A DNA stretch of 64,000 nt. Origin: Nelumbo lutea (lineage: Eukaryota > Streptophyta > Magnoliopsida > Proteales > Nelumbonaceae). This document shows, in pieces, positions 32,859 to 44,338 of the stretch (its first letter is position 1; each line of letters opens with the position of its first letter). The notes beneath the pieces are model-generated. The model worked only from the letters and a program-made list of their open reading frames with translations. It had not been told where the DNA came from and did not search any database. The stretch covers positions 124,818,999 to 124,882,998 of the forward strand of contig JAKGHH010000001.1 of the NCBI GenBank assembly GCA_022828595.1. The letters run 5' to 3'. Position numbers and translations under genes: made by a program.

Positions 32859-34357
32859 AAGAGGGCACTTACATGGGTAAGTGCACTTACCAAGTTCTTT
32901 TTTGATAAATGTATCCATGTAAATTAGGCTTCTCAACTTGGCCTCACCCACTTTCCTAGTAAGCGGTTAGTTATTCCAAATTTTGTCAATTTTACTCTTG
33001 GGCCCAAGTCCATGTTTTTTGGACTATATATGTTTAATGGGTATTTTTGACCAATTGTATTTTGAGAATTTACTCTTTACTTGGGAAATTTATTTTTGAC
33101 CAATTGTATTTTGAGAATTTACTCTTTACTTGGGAAATTCAAATTTCCCAAGTTGAAAGAGGGTAACACTTCTCCACAGAGGGAATACATCTTTAGCATT
33201 AGTCCCACCTAAATCCTCAAAAAGAACATGGGAAAGTCTGACTTCCCCCCTAATAAAATCCTGGAAAAGAATGAGGCCATAATATTTTGTGAGTAGAAAA
33301 ATGTGTAAATAGGTTGTTATTGATCATTGAATCCTTTGCCATTCAACCTAATTTCGGTCAGAAGACCTAATTCTAGATTGTGTGTATTTCTCAATTGTAT
33401 CAAATCTTAAGCCTTAATTCTTAACCACCAAAGTTAGGAGTGGATACTGAATTGAACATGCCACTTAACACAAAATATAATATGGCAAATTGGCAATACG
33501 TGGAGCTTTTTTAAGACTTTCTTTTGTCAACCTTAGAACTTCACACATTCCATAGTTATTACTAAATGCAATGGTAAGATGGTTTTCCTTGATTTAGAAA
33601 AAATTAAATTAAAAAATTTGGTTGAAAATGCATCTTCATAAAATATGGAAAATTCCACAAAATATTAAAGTTGTCAACTTTATGCTGCCACGATATAAAT
33701 AGTCTTAAAAATTAAAGTTGCAGATTGATTAGCCAACGTAGGCCACTCATCATATTTCCACAATTTGGAGAGTCTAACTTCTAGAAGTGGAGTTTGTGCA
33801 ACTTTTATTTTTGGATAATTATAATGAACCTATAGGTAACAAATACCCCATGAACTTTCATTTTCGACAAAGTCCCTCTAATTCTGAACCTTCATCTTGC
33901 CACAAATATCTTCTCAGTTAGAGTTTGGTGTATAAAAGGATTATCATTTAGTCGTTTAAAATTTTTTAAATCTCAAACCTTTAAATGTGACATTTAAACC
34001 CTCTTAGTTGCTCCAATAGATTTCTGAAGATTTTTGGATGGATCCAATATTCAAATGAAATGATAAGGTTTCTTTTCTGATAGATATAAATTTATGGTTT
34101 TGTTTGGTTTTTCTTGATTTATTGGAGAAAGGAGTTGATAATTTTTGTATTTTAAGATGATGGATAGATATTCATGTGAGTGAAACGAATCAAAACGTTA
34201 AAAAAAACTTTTCTTTTTCTATGCCATTGAAATGAATCTTATTGTTTTAGCTGGTTTCATTTAGAGAAAAATGGATGTATTTGTGGTCAATTAAGAATTT
34301 AAGAGAAACAGGCAATAAAAACAAAATAAAAAAAGTTTAGGTGGTATGAGTTTTTAT
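32859..34357. other. Gene-free AT-rich interval
   Basis: No coding sequence is supported. A perfect-looking 49-bp tandem duplication starts with TATTTTTGACCAATTGTATT at 33042 and again at 33091. Short palindromic GTAAGTGCACTTAC-type sequences near 32873-32893 recur near 55090-55160. Confidence 0.5.
33042..33139. repeat. 49-bp tandem duplication
   Basis: Two adjacent copies start at 33042 and 33091, each reading TATTTTTGACCAATTGTATT then TTGAGAATTTACTCTTTACT and TGGGAAATT. They are essentially identical, implying a recent event. Confidence 0.85.
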
Positions 34358-35178
34358 CCTGTTTTCTTCGGTATGAGCTTTTATCCATAAAACATAATTT
34401 TTTTTATCCATAAAATTTGTTTTCTTAGGTTGTGTTTGGAAGTGATGCAAATAAGTGTGAATGCAAATATGTAGAGTGTAAAACAGTTCATATAAATTGC
34501 AAAATTGGGTTAGTTTTGCACCGACAAATTTATCTTCTTACCAAACTGACTATTTCTTGTAATGGATGCAAACATGAATTTCAATAAAATATATGCTTTT
34601 GTTTTTATCAAAAACCCACTTGAATGCAAATTTACTGATGTACTTTTACATCTTATTATCAATGTAAATATGCATTAATCTATCATTTGTCAATACATAA
34701 ATATAATGTTGTCAAACATAAGCAAAAATGAATCGAAGTACAAATTTACCCTAAACCAAAATTTACATTCCATTTGCATCGTTTCCAAACACAGCCTTAA
34801 TTATTTTTGGAATTGTAATAGCAAGTATCCCACCCTTAAATTTGGTCTGACTTTCTAATCATAATGACAAAATCTACGAGAAGACATGGTACCGAAGAGC
34901 TTTGTTCAATCAAAACACTCCGTGAATTGTGATGAATACCACCTCATGTATTTCGGGTATCATGTATTTTAGTATGATACTCAAGCCCAAACAAATCTAT
35001 ATAAATCATTGATAGGATTTTTTCTTTAGGAAAATCTATTCTGGCGGAAAGACATGATACGGGATAGGATTTGATCAATCAAAACCCGTGAATCTTGATG
35101 AAAAAACCCGTTGATTGGTTCTAAGTTTTCTGGTACTATGCTTTCCAGCATAGCATACCCAAAAACAAGCTTTTATAC
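34358..35178. repeat. PPR-flanking repeat, upstream copy (interrupted by a MITE)
   Basis: Landmarks TCCTGTTTTCTT, TTATCCATAAAATTTGTTT, AATTATTTTTGGAATTG, CATTGATAGGA, GGATAGGATTTGATCAA and CAAAAACAAGCTT recur in the same order at 38687-39020. This copy has two extra parts: the Tourist-like MITE at 34428-34796 and an internal tandem duplication of about 125 bp (34860-34985). Confidence 0.75.
34428..34796. mobile_element. Tourist-like (PIF/Harbinger) MITE, 369 bp
   Basis: The terminal inverted repeats are GGTTGTGTTTGGAA / TTCCAAACACAGCC (one mismatch), continuing as GTGATGCAAAT and ATTTGCATC. A TTA target duplication lies on both sides (34425-34427 and 34797-34799). The paralogous repeat copy at about 38733 lacks the insert and reads TTTGTTTCCTGAATTATTTT, close to the predicted empty site. 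No coding content. Confidence 0.85.
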
Positions 35179-35562
35179 TTTTATAACTTTATACGAAACC
35201 GAGAGAATGACCTGCGAGGTGAGTCAACCGTGGTCCAATGTGGCCAAATGAGTTGCCACATGGCAAATGGTGCCTTTGGGCTACATCCCAATAGTCAAAA
35301 GTCAAAAGTCAAAATCTTTGCCCAACAAAGGTAATGAGAATAGAATATTGTCGGAGTTGATTTCAGTTTATTCCTACTATTGCTCACCGAATGTTCGACT
35401 AATTTACTCTGGTTGAATTCAATTAGGTACCATTAGAACAAGTCGAATATCTACGGATGGAGATTTGGGTATGACTGTCAAGTCTCTTCCAATTTCATCC
35501 AGCTTCAATGGTCTCACGGGGGTTCGACTCGTAAATGTGCACTGAGTTGATTTCCATTCACA
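35179..35562 (+). promoter_or_regulatory. Upstream region of the PPR gene
   Basis: Presumed promoter and 5' UTR of the intronless PPR gene. A triplicated AAAGTCAAAAGTCAAAA run lies near 35297-35315. No clear core promoter motif was identified. Confidence 0.4.
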
Positions 35563-37080
35563 ATGTTCTTAGCTTATATGATTACTTCTTTCCAAGCTAA
35601 TATTACACCCAAAAGGTTATTCTTTTCTCTTCGCTTCATCTCCATGCAACGATCTATACAGCATAACTCACATGTCTTGGGAAATTTGAGTTCTTTTACC
35701 CATCTCTTACACCATTCCTTTCAGACTAAGAGTCTCAGGGCCACAAAGAGTCTTCATGCTCATCTGCTCCGAACAGGGTTAATATTCTCCTCTCTTAACC
35801 TTCACAACGAACTAATTTTAAACTACGCCACATGCCTTGGCAATACCACCTTTCAGACAATAACTAACTTGATTGGCTTTATGGACCCTACCAACCTGAT
35901 ACCATTCACTGCTCTCATTTCTGGTTTCTCTCGCCAGGGCGTCCCTAACTTCGCTCTCCAGACCTGCTCTTTCATGCATGTTAGAGGCATTCCCTTGGAC
36001 GGATATGTTTTGTGTAGCTCTTTAGCTGCTTCATCTTCGATCAAGATGCTGAGATTTGGTAAACAGATACATGCCCATGTATCAAAATCAGGTTGGTCCT
36101 CTAGTGTCTATGTGGGTACTGCATTGGTTGATTTGTATGTGAAATCGTCCATGATAAATGATGCATGGAATGTATTTGTTGAAATCCCACTAAAGAATAC
36201 GGTGTGTGTGAATGCTCTTTTATCGGGTTATGCAGAAGCTGAGTTGTGGATTGAGGGACTTGAGTTGGTGCAGAGGATGCAAATGTATGGGTTGGATTAT
36301 GATCACATCACCTTGTCTGCATTGCTACGTATATGCACTGGACTAGCAGCAATTGAATTGGGTAGGCAAGTGCACGCTAATATGATCCGTAGAACTTCTT
36401 ATCTGGAGAGAGATGTGTTTCTACAGAGTTCACTGGTTGAGATGTATGGGAGATGTGGGCTAGTGGAGAAAGCACGGCATGTGTTTGATTTGTCTGGGAT
36501 TAGACAAGAAGGAAATGGAGGGGGAAAAAGAGATGTTGTTTTATGGACTTCAATGCTTTGTTCATATGGTAAAAATGGGCGGTTTGATGAAGTGATTAGG
36601 TTGTTTGACAATATGGTAATGAAAGGGATAAAGCCTGATGAGGTGGCTTTTGTGGTGGTAATATCTGCTTGTGGTCATAATGGGCAAGTGAGCCTTGGGA
36701 TTGAGTATTTCAAGTCCATGGCTCGTGACTTCAAGTTGGAACCTGGCCCAGAGCATTATAGTTGTGTGGTTGACTTGCTTTGCAGGGCAGGCGAATTAGA
36801 GATGGCATGGAGTTTAGCAAGTGAGAATGCTAGTAATAGCATTTCTATGTGGGTGGCATTGCTTAGTGCTTGCAACAATTTTGGGAACATTGAACTGGGC
36901 AAGTTGGCTGCTCAAAAGGCGCTTGAATTAGATCCTCAGAATTCTGGAATTTATGTTTTGTTGTCCAATCTATATGCAAGGTTTGGTATGTGGGATGAGA
37001 TTGAGAAATTGAGGGAGTTGATGAAGGAAAAAGGATTGAAAAAAGATGTAGGATGCAGTAGGATAGAGGTCAAAAGTTGA
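35563..37080 (+). CDS. Pentatricopeptide-repeat protein, PLS class with E-type C-terminus
   Basis: Single exon, 505 residues. Degenerate ~35-residue helical repeats fill residues ~60-440, with signatures GKQIHAHVSKSG, VYVGTALVDLYVKS, ALLSGYAEA, GRQVHANMIR, SSLVEMYGRCG, DVVLWTSMLCSYGKNGR and GIKPDEVAFVVVISACGHNG. The end carries an E-type block ([52 protein letters not shown]). There is no DYW domain. Such proteins bind organellar RNA and often specify C-to-U editing sites. The first ~70 residues look like a mitochondrial or plastid targeting sequence. A second in-frame Met at 35644 (MQRSIQHNSH) is an alternative start. The target RNA cannot be inferred. A partial inverted copy of its 3' end lies at 41381-41521. 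Confidence 0.9.
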   Translation: MFLAYMITSFQANITPKRLFFSLRFISMQRSIQHNSHVLGNLSSFTHLLHHSFQTKSLRATKSLHAHLLRTGLIFSSLNLHNELILNYATCLGNTTFQTITNLIGFMDPTNLIPFTALISGFSRQGVPNFALQTCSFMHVRGIPLDGYVLCSSLAASSSIKMLRFGKQIHAHVSKSGWSSSVYVGTALVDLYVKSSMINDAWNVFVEIPLKNTVCVNALLSGYAEAELWIEGLELVQRMQMYGLDYDHITLSALLRICTGLAAIELGRQVHANMIRRTSYLERDVFLQSSLVEMYGRCGLVEKARHVFDLSGIRQEGNGGGKRDVVLWTSMLCSYGKNGRFDEVIRLFDNMVMKGIKPDEVAFVVVISACGHNGQVSLGIEYFKSMARDFKLEPGPEHYSCVVDLLCRAGELEMAWSLASENASNSISMWVALLSACNNFGNIELGKLAAQKALELDPQNSGIYVLLSNLYARFGMWDEIEKLRELMKEKGLKKDVGCSRIEVKS

Positions 37081-37565
37081 ATTATAGTGAACATCCCTGT
37101 ATTTTCCTTAATATTTTTTGGGCAAGGTTCTAGTGTTATGAATTCATTTTTTTCTGTCATCAGTAGTATCTGAGCAGGCACTAAAATTTTGCCAAAATCT
37201 TTTGATCATGGATCCTGATTTGTCTTATAGAATGGAATGATAAAACAAGATTCATGTAGTCGATCCCATATGATAGGGACAAACCTCAGATGTTGATGAT
37301 AATGATCAGTAGGATCTGAGAAGAAATTTATGGAATAAACAAATTGTGGTCTGTTTGCTTTGCAGGAATAGAGGTCCAGAATCAGAATCAAAATAGTCCA
37401 TTCCTATTCCAAGCATTTGGTTGGATGGAACCGGAATTTGATTCCTATTCCCAGCAGAATGGCATTCCCCCATTTGAGGGAATGGCCATTGTCGCCCCCT
37501 CCCTCTGGTTTAAAAAGACAAAAAGCAAATAATAAAAAAAAACCCAAACTGAACAGGACAGTGTT

Positions 37566-37567
<2 letters not shown>

Positions 37568-37602
<35 letters not shown>
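37568..37602. repeat. (CT)n microsatellite
   Basis: An uninterrupted CT dinucleotide run of about 34 bases lies between GTGTTG and CCTTCCCCC. A similar run occurs in intron 1 of the Ole e 1-like gene. Confidence 0.9.
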
Positions 37603-37603
<1 letters not shown>

Positions 37604-38090
37604 TCCCCCGTTTTCTAGACCACCATTCTCAAGTGCAGACATATATAATCCCATCCCTGCAACCATTAAGAGCAGCATGAATCAAGGTATGATCAATTTT
37701 ATTTGTTTTATTGTTTTCTTTACTGGTTTTTTATGTTGGGCTAGTCAAGACAATTGTTGACCATTATATGGTAAAGATGTTAAGAATTTTTTTTTTTAGT
37801 TGCCATTCTGCAATAATAATGTTTGTTAAAATGCCTTAGTTGTCTGTTCACCTCCATGAAGAATATTCTTGTCTCCCCATAAGTTAGATAGTATCATCTC
37901 TTATGTTCTCTTTGCTAACTGAACAAATGGTTAATCTCTTAAGTTGGACCCATTCAACTATAACTATCGTTCTCATGAGAATATAGAAGTCGTTTCTGAC
38001 AATTTGCTCTAACCCTAATGGCAGATGTGTCAAACACAGAAGCTGGATGAGTGATATGATTTCTCCTCTTCATAGTATTTGGCACAATGT

Positions 38091-38134
38091 ATGAAGAGTA
38101 GGATTTCTTTGAAAAAAAAAAAATGAAGAGTAGG
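38091..38134 (+). mobile_element. Minimal poly(A)-tailed retro-insertion with 12-bp target duplication
   Basis: ATGAAGAGTAGG occurs at 38091-38102 and 38123-38134. The 20 bases between read ATTTCTTTG followed by an A-run, i.e. a plus-strand retro-insert of almost only its tail. Confidence 0.65.
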
Positions 38135-38686
38135 GCTGCTTCTTAGAGGATCTCCCTGCTCTGCAATTTCGCATGACACCGAATGCTACCACCGTCAACG
38201 GCTGCGTCATTGGCACTAAACAGTTGACTGGTATAGTGCGACATCTGGAATTGAAATACCATTTCTCCTTTGTTGTATTTCCATTTGGGTTATACATCAT
38301 TGAGATTTCTCTTTGCGCAGGTTAGTAGGGTGCTCATCTCATCAACCCCGGCATACTCCGAAATCTGAAATTGAAATACCATCTTCATTTCGTTGGTTAG
38401 GAGGTGAGTTCATCTCGACTACTATGATGTGTATTTTGTTTTTCACGTTCAATGGTATTTTGGTGCACAATAGAGATCTGAAGCTCCTTGATTAAGTAGA
38501 AATGTGTATCAAACATGTATGTGGCAATTTTTTTTGTCTTATAAATTTAATCTGATTTGTGGCCTCTGTTTTGAACATGTTTCTGGCCTCTGTTATCTAT
38601 TTTAGAAAATGTGGCATTTCTTTACTGTCGTTATAGTTCAATATTGATCTCTGTCAGTGTGATAAATCCATAAAACTGCAAGATTG

Positions 38687-39020
38687 TCCTGTTTTCTTTG
38701 TATGAGGTTTTTTTATCCATAAAATTTGTTTCCTGAATTATTTTTGGAATTGCAATAGTAAGTATCCACCCTTACATTTGGTTTGACTTTGTAATCCTAA
38801 TATTAGTCATTGATAGGACTTCATTCTTTAGGAAAAAATATATGGTGGTGGAAAGACACGACACTGGATAGGATTTGATCAACCAAAATCCATGGTGAAT
38901 CTTGATGAAAACCCACCTAATTAGTTAGCACTTTTATGGTGCCATTTGATGGATTCTAAGCTTTTTCAGTGTCATGTCTTTCTGGCATCCTTTAATAAAG
39001 CATACAAAAAAACAAGCTTA
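38687..39020. repeat. PPR-flanking repeat, downstream copy
   Basis: Direct-orientation copy of 34358-35178, without the MITE and without the internal duplication. Divergence is moderate. Together the two copies bracket the PPR gene at about 4 kb spacing. Confidence 0.75.
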
Positions 39021-39854
39021 ATATTTTGTGGGCTAGACCTCAACATGGGTTGGGTTTGGGTTGAAGCCTCAAGTAGCCTAGAACCTAACCCAACCCACCC
39101 TGAGCCTGACCCAAATCGAACCTCTATCTGAGCTTCTATAATAAATGCCCTTTGTGTCTTTTTTCCATGATGTTTGACTATGATACTAGAACTTGTAACC
39201 AATCAATCGGTATAATAAAAGTGGTAACCAATGAGGTGATATTTATCAAAATTTATGGAGGGTTTGTATCATGCCTTCTCCAGCAGCATAGATTTTTCCA
39301 TAATGTGCAACATATTTACAATGCTCTGTACACTGTAGAGAGGCTTTGTTGTAATACAGTATATATGTATTATTTAGTGAGATTTAGATCCTGTATTTGT
39401 AACTTGGACTGTAAAGCCTATACATGAAGGGGTAGAGCACAAAACATGAATAAGAAGACTTTAATCTGACGATCTTTAGCTATCTGGACTTTGGCCGACA
39501 AAATCCAGCTTTGACCTCTGGTTGGGATAGTCCTGGGCCTGAGGTCCAGATTTTGGTCATAGGCTTTCCTTGGCCCTAAAACATCCTTAAGTTCATCGAT
39601 AAACAAAGAGCCCGAAAAATGAATAAATGATTTATAAGAAGTACAAAACAGATGGACATAAGATTGTCTGTTGGATTAGACTACTTGCAGGATAACTGTT
39701 AAACTTTCTATTTCTTGCTTTGAAAATCTAACCATGCTCTAACCATATATAAGATTGTCTGGTCCTAATCTATTTCTATAAAATTCTAGATAGAATGAAA
39801 GGATGGTTAGCAGAACTCAACTTTAAATTAACTGTTGGGCTTGTGTAATTTCAG
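39021..39854. other. Intergenic, no gene seen
   Basis: Several short open frames exist but none resembles a known protein. No repeat boundaries were recognised. Confidence 0.35.
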
Positions 39855-40575
39855 GTACACATTGATTCCAAAATGCTTGTTAAAAAGATTGATCATGAAA
39901 GACACCCAAAGCACAGGCTCATGCTGGGTCACATCGATGATTGTGATCGATGCAAGGAATGGGGGATCAGATTGTGTTACCAATGTGAGGAGTGCAAATG
40001 TGCAATAATTTGTATCTCGTGCAATTCACTATTGTTCCATTCACCACATATTATACGAAAGAACCTTTGAATTTCGCAGGGACCCGGGCAATGTATACTG
40101 CGAAGAATGCACAAAGAGCATAAATGGATTATCGTACCACAGCACTACAGCAGCGGCGGCAAAGGTTATGCCTTGCACTCGTCTTGTGCTACACTGCCAC
40201 TATTCTGCGAAGCGAAACTGATGGAGTGCAATTAGTTCTTAAGAAAGCATCTCCTCTAAGTGCATCATCCTCTGTGGAAGAAATGTGTTCTTGAATGTCT
40301 CCTGGGAGAGAATCACAGGCTGGGCATATGAGTCCAAATGTGGCGAGTTTTTTACCAAGCAGCGTTTTTTACCATAACCATGATGAGAATCAAAAGAAAT
40401 AAAGAATAAACCAGTGTTCGGAAGAAGGGTTTCTAGTTCCCAGTTGCAGCGCCAAGCTGTGGAGGTTTGACAAGAAGGACGCTTTCGAGGATCGCAGAGC
40501 TGGTTCTCAAGTTCATAATCTCCATTCTCCATGGCGTCCGACCTGACCTGGCTGCCTCCCTGCTGTATGAATAAG
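39855..40575 (+). pseudogene. DC1 (C1-like zinc finger) domain protein, frameshifted pseudogene
   Basis: A coding-like stretch starts after an acceptor-like TTTCAG at 39854. It reads HPKHRLMLGHIDDCDRCKEWG then YQCEECKC, resembling the plant DC1 repeat H-P-x-H-x-L...C-D-x-C. A second repeat begins RRDPGNVYCEECTKSINGLSYH (about 40079-40140). There the frame shifts and the repeat's end, GYALHSSCATLP, is in another frame. A third shift reveals CIILCGRNV and WAYESKCGEF (about 40260-40370), then LSRIAELVLKFIISILHG (about 40480-40540), matching the family's C-terminal hydrophobic helix. At least three frame breaks and a stop at 40070 argue for a decayed gene. Family members bind zinc and possibly lipids; function here is lost. 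Confidence 0.6.
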
Positions 40576-41380
40576 TGCTCCCTCAGTAGCTTAGTAGTTT
40601 GTTGTTCATTCCATGTAGCCTCTCTTTCATATAGTTGGAATAAGGTTTTATTGTTTTAATTATATCTTTAAATCTTGTGCTGTACTGTTGTGTTCTCTTC
40701 TTTGTTTGCGTTTTCTTGATTACTACCACATAGATACATGTTCATAGCTGATCATTTTACTAAATATACCCGACAGTCTTGCTGCTAATTCCATATGCTT
40801 GTCCCTTTGAAAAAGATGCAATAAAGAAGAAGAAGAAGAAATATATGTAAAATTTAAGGGATCAAAGTATTTTCAAACCATATCCATTGGCCATGGTCTC
40901 CTCTAATGATGTAAGATGGATGAGTTTGGATTCAATTTAATCTTATCCGTCAGATTAATTTTGGTTTTAAATTAAATCCAGAGCAATTGGATATTGAATA
41001 ATATTAATAAATTAAACTTAAAATTGATCAAAATATTAAACGACATTAATATTGTATATTATTGAAAAAAAAATGAATTGCAACTTATGAAAATTAAACC
41101 CATGACATAGAAAAAATGAATTTATAAACCAAGGTTTAAAGTATATATACATCCCCTGTGTATCAATAGAGGCGTATTGGTATAAAAACCATGCACTTTT
41201 ATATTTTTTAAAAATTGGTTTTGGGTAGGATTTTATATATATTTTTATTAAAAAAAGAGATTTTCCAAAAGATATAATACAATATATGCCCGATACAGGT
41301 GTACCGTATCAAAATTTTGATAACCCTTCCCAAAAAAATATAATAAGAAAAATACGAAGAAGTTCAGTATATAAATCAGC
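40576..41380. other. Gene-free AT-rich interval
   Basis: No gene or clear repeat is seen. It becomes strongly AT-rich after about 40920. Confidence 0.45.
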
Positions 41381-41521
41381 TTTGACCTCTATCCTACTGC
41401 ATCCCACATCTTTTTTCCTTCATCAACTCCCTCAATTTCTCAATCTCATCCCACATACCAAACCCAGCATACAGATTGGACAACAAAACATAAATTCCGG
41501 AATTCTGAGGATCTAATTCAA
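41381..41521 (-). pseudogene. Inverted fragment of the PPR gene 3' end
   Basis: The minus strand reproduces PPR coding bases 36923-37074 (from ELDPQNSG to SRIEV) with about ten substitutions or small indels and one 11-bp deletion (CAATCCTTTTT on the complementary strand; 152 versus 141 bp). Both ends of homology are sharp. It lies 4.3 kb from its source, in opposite orientation, just left of a repeat that hosts LTR element 2. Confidence 0.9.
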
Positions 41522-41533
41522 AGTGACTTGTGT

Positions 41534-41633
41534 GCAGCCAAAAACCGAATCGATTGAAACCGAACTGAAAATTCAGTTAATCAAATCGGTCGGTTTGGTA
41601 TTTTAAAAAAATCGAATGTATTGGTTTGGTTTC
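41534..41633. mobile_element. Left part of a CGGTTTGGTT-type element split by LTR element 2
   Basis: The sequence is rich in AACCGAA / CGGTTTGG words typical of AT-rich non-autonomous plant elements. It continues beyond LTR element 2 at 52112-52390 with the inverse wording (TTAACCGAACC, CTTCGATTCGGTTTGA). Ends are uncertain. Confidence 0.4.
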
Positions 41634-42514
41634 TGATCGAGGGTGATTTGGCCCGACCTCGTAGTTCAGGTATACGTAGAAGTGACCTAGCTCAAACAGT
41701 GAGTTAGCATGACAGCACAACGGATAAGAGCACAATTTGGTTGAAGACCCATCAAGTTCAGCATGACAACTCGGCAGGTAAATTACTCGCCGAAAGTCGC
41801 CTCGCTCGCACCTCCTCCCTGGGGTCAAGGGACTTCGGGGGGTCTCGAGTTCGGGGAACCCTAACCCCTTTTGAGACCCGAGCTCCTCCCAATGGAACTC
41901 GGGCCACTCCCAAGCAAGAACGCACCGGTTCTTCTTTGGACGCCCTGAGGCGCAAAGACCTCAAGTCGGCTAGCTTGGCATAACCGGCTGAGGCAGCCTA
42001 TCACTTAAGGGACGACCTAGCTCAGGGCAATTCGCAGGAGAGCAGCTCGGTATACCATAAGACGGCTTCCTGCCCGACCACCGTACCTGACAAACCTGCG
42101 AATTGCAGGCATGTCCCCTCTCCGCGCCTACCACTTTTAGGAAGGCGTCCCACACCTGACAAGCACGTACCCTGCACGACGGCCCTGCACGTGCCACCTC
42201 AGCCCTGCCTGTAGTGGCTGTGGCAGACTGACAGTGGCGGTTATACCTACCATGTCAGAAGTCAGAGGGTTGGGAGCAACGGAATTCGGCTATAAGGAAC
42301 TTACCCTCAAGGAACAAGGTATCTAGAAATCACTAGCGAAACCAACACTCTTAGCCTTTGTTCTCTCTTTGCTTCCTGTACGCAATACTAACTTAAGCAT
42401 CGGAGCGTTCCCGCCGAGAAACCCCCTGGGAGTTCTTCCTCCTCCCTCTCGTTTCAGGTACATCTTAGGAGTCATGTGAGCGCCAGCTAGGAGTGACCAG
42501 ATTGTGCGACATCA
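41634..42514 (+). repeat. 5' LTR of element 2
   Basis: This 881-bp LTR ends GTGCGACATCA. It carries a CTATAAGGAA TATA-like box at 42290-42299, which is CCATAAGGAA in the 3' LTR. GA-rich words (CCCGAGCTCCTCCCAATGGA) are shared with element 1. Confidence 0.9.
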
Positions 42515-42516
42515 TT

Positions 42517-42533
42517 TGGCGCCGCCTGTGGGA
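42517..42533 (+). other. Primer-binding site, element 2
   Basis: TGGCGCCGCCTGTGGGA follows the LTR end after two bases, matching the position and sequence type of the site in element 1. Confidence 0.6.
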
Positions 42534-42603
42534 ATCACTTCAAAAAGCCTTTCTCTCTAAACTTTTTCAGTTCCTTCTTCTTCCTTGAAACAATCCAACG
42601 CTC

Positions 42604-44338
42604 ATGGCTTCCTCTAGCAACGTCGGACGAAGCACGAAGATGGATAACTTCAGGGAACAACCTCACCTTCCTACTGTCTGTATCGGACACTTCACCGTCC
42701 CCCTCTCAGCGGACAGAATCCCCAGTTTGAACGTGCCTCTCACAATGGCACCAGTCATCGCCCCACTTCCTGCTACAGTCGGAACAACATTCATCGAACC
42801 TTCGGTCGTGCCCCCGGCGGCTAGCCCGAACCAATTGGAGGACCTACGGCAATGCATGAGGGCCATGCAGGCCCAGATGCAACAGTTCCAACAGCTCCAA
42901 CTCTATCAACAGCACATGCTGCACCAGGTCTCCCAGTACAAGTATCAGCAGCAGTTCCCCCAGCTGCCCCAACCTTAGCTTCAGCAGCCTTAGCTCTCGC
43001 CTCAGCGCCTAGCTTCGCAGCAAGCCAAATCTCGCCACCAGAGGGAGCACTCCGGCCGAGGAGAGCCTCCCCAAAATCTCCCAAAAAATCGAGGCTCCCC
43101 CACAACAAACGGGAGAGATCGACTATTCCGATCTCGCCGCGGGCGGACAAGTCGGGAGGACCCCAACTCAGCAGGTCTACATCGCCTTGACAGTCAAAGT
43201 TTGGAGCCCCGATCCTTGAAAACTCGTTCAAGATCTTGGCAACAGATTCCAAGCAGGATCCTTCTGTCCGTAGCCATCACCAGCAGACCGGGCTACTCCC
43301 GGTGCAAACCATTCTGGATATCGCGGAGGTGAGCAGCACGAACGCCAAGCACATCAAGAAGCAGAGATGCCGCCGCCAAGCTCGCCGATCTGTCACCCGC
43401 GATTTGCCCGAGCTCATGGCCAAAGAAGAGGTAGGCTCGGCTGAAGCCAAAGCTCCCCTCCTCTCGGTTCTATCCCCCCTATCTTTCGAACTCCTGGCAG
43501 TCCCGATGCCCAAGGATTTCAAGCTCCCCCCTCTTGATAAGTATGACGGTTCATTCGACCTGAATGATCATGTAGACACCTTTCAGTCACAGATGCATCT
43601 GGCGCGAGCCAGCGAGTCGTGCATGTGTGTGGCCTTCTCCACTATGTTCAAGGGAGCAGCCTGCATGTGGTACCGGAACTTGGTGCCCGGGTCAGTAAGA
43701 AGTTGGGCGCAGTTCGCATAAGCCTTCACGTCGCACTTTGTCACCAGCAAGCGATGCCCACGAACTGAAGAAAGCATCTTCAACATAGGAGTTATATCAA
43801 GTGGTTCAACGACGCTTGTATGTAGATACCACGCCTGGATCCCACCGTACGCCTTGCAGCGACCAAGAAGGGCGTGAAGCACAAAGAGTTCTAGTGGCAC
43901 ATGGTCGTCAACCAACCCGCAACCATAACCGAGTTTCTAAAACTTGCGGATAAGTTCATAGCCACCGAAGAGGAGATCAACCAGAGGGGTGAGAGCGCAC
44001 CCGAACAAAGAAAAAGAGAAGAGCCTTCCAGTCAAGGGGACACCCAAAGAAAAAAGGAAACAGTTTAGGGTGCGAAGCCGGGTCAATTGTTCCGAGCTCC
44101 TGCATTAGACCAAGCTGATTACACCCCACTAAACGCGAAGCGGGCCGAAATCCTTATGGCGATCAAGGATGCCCCATACGTGAAGTGGCCACCCCGTCTG
44201 AGGGGGAATCCCAATGAAAGGAATAAAAGTTTATATTGCAGTTTTCACAAAGACCACGATCACAGTACCGGGAGTTGTAAAAACCTCCGCGACGAGATAG
44301 AGGAGCTCATCTGTCGCGGGTATTTGAGAAACTTTGTA

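Larger units (their letters stand above)
37081..38686. other. Intergenic region downstream of the PPR gene
   Basis: No gene is established. It contains a (CT)n microsatellite (about 37568-37602), a short duplicated phrase (GAAATTGAAATACCAT-type near 38248 and 38366) and a minimal retro-insertion at 38091-38134. A possible small first exon (ATGAATCAAG|GTATGA at 37677) cannot be connected in frame to the downstream DC1 pseudogene. Confidence 0.4.

Noticed and set aside
36399..37181. Minus-strand frames within the PPR gene
   Set aside because: Antisense shadows of the PPR coding sequence.
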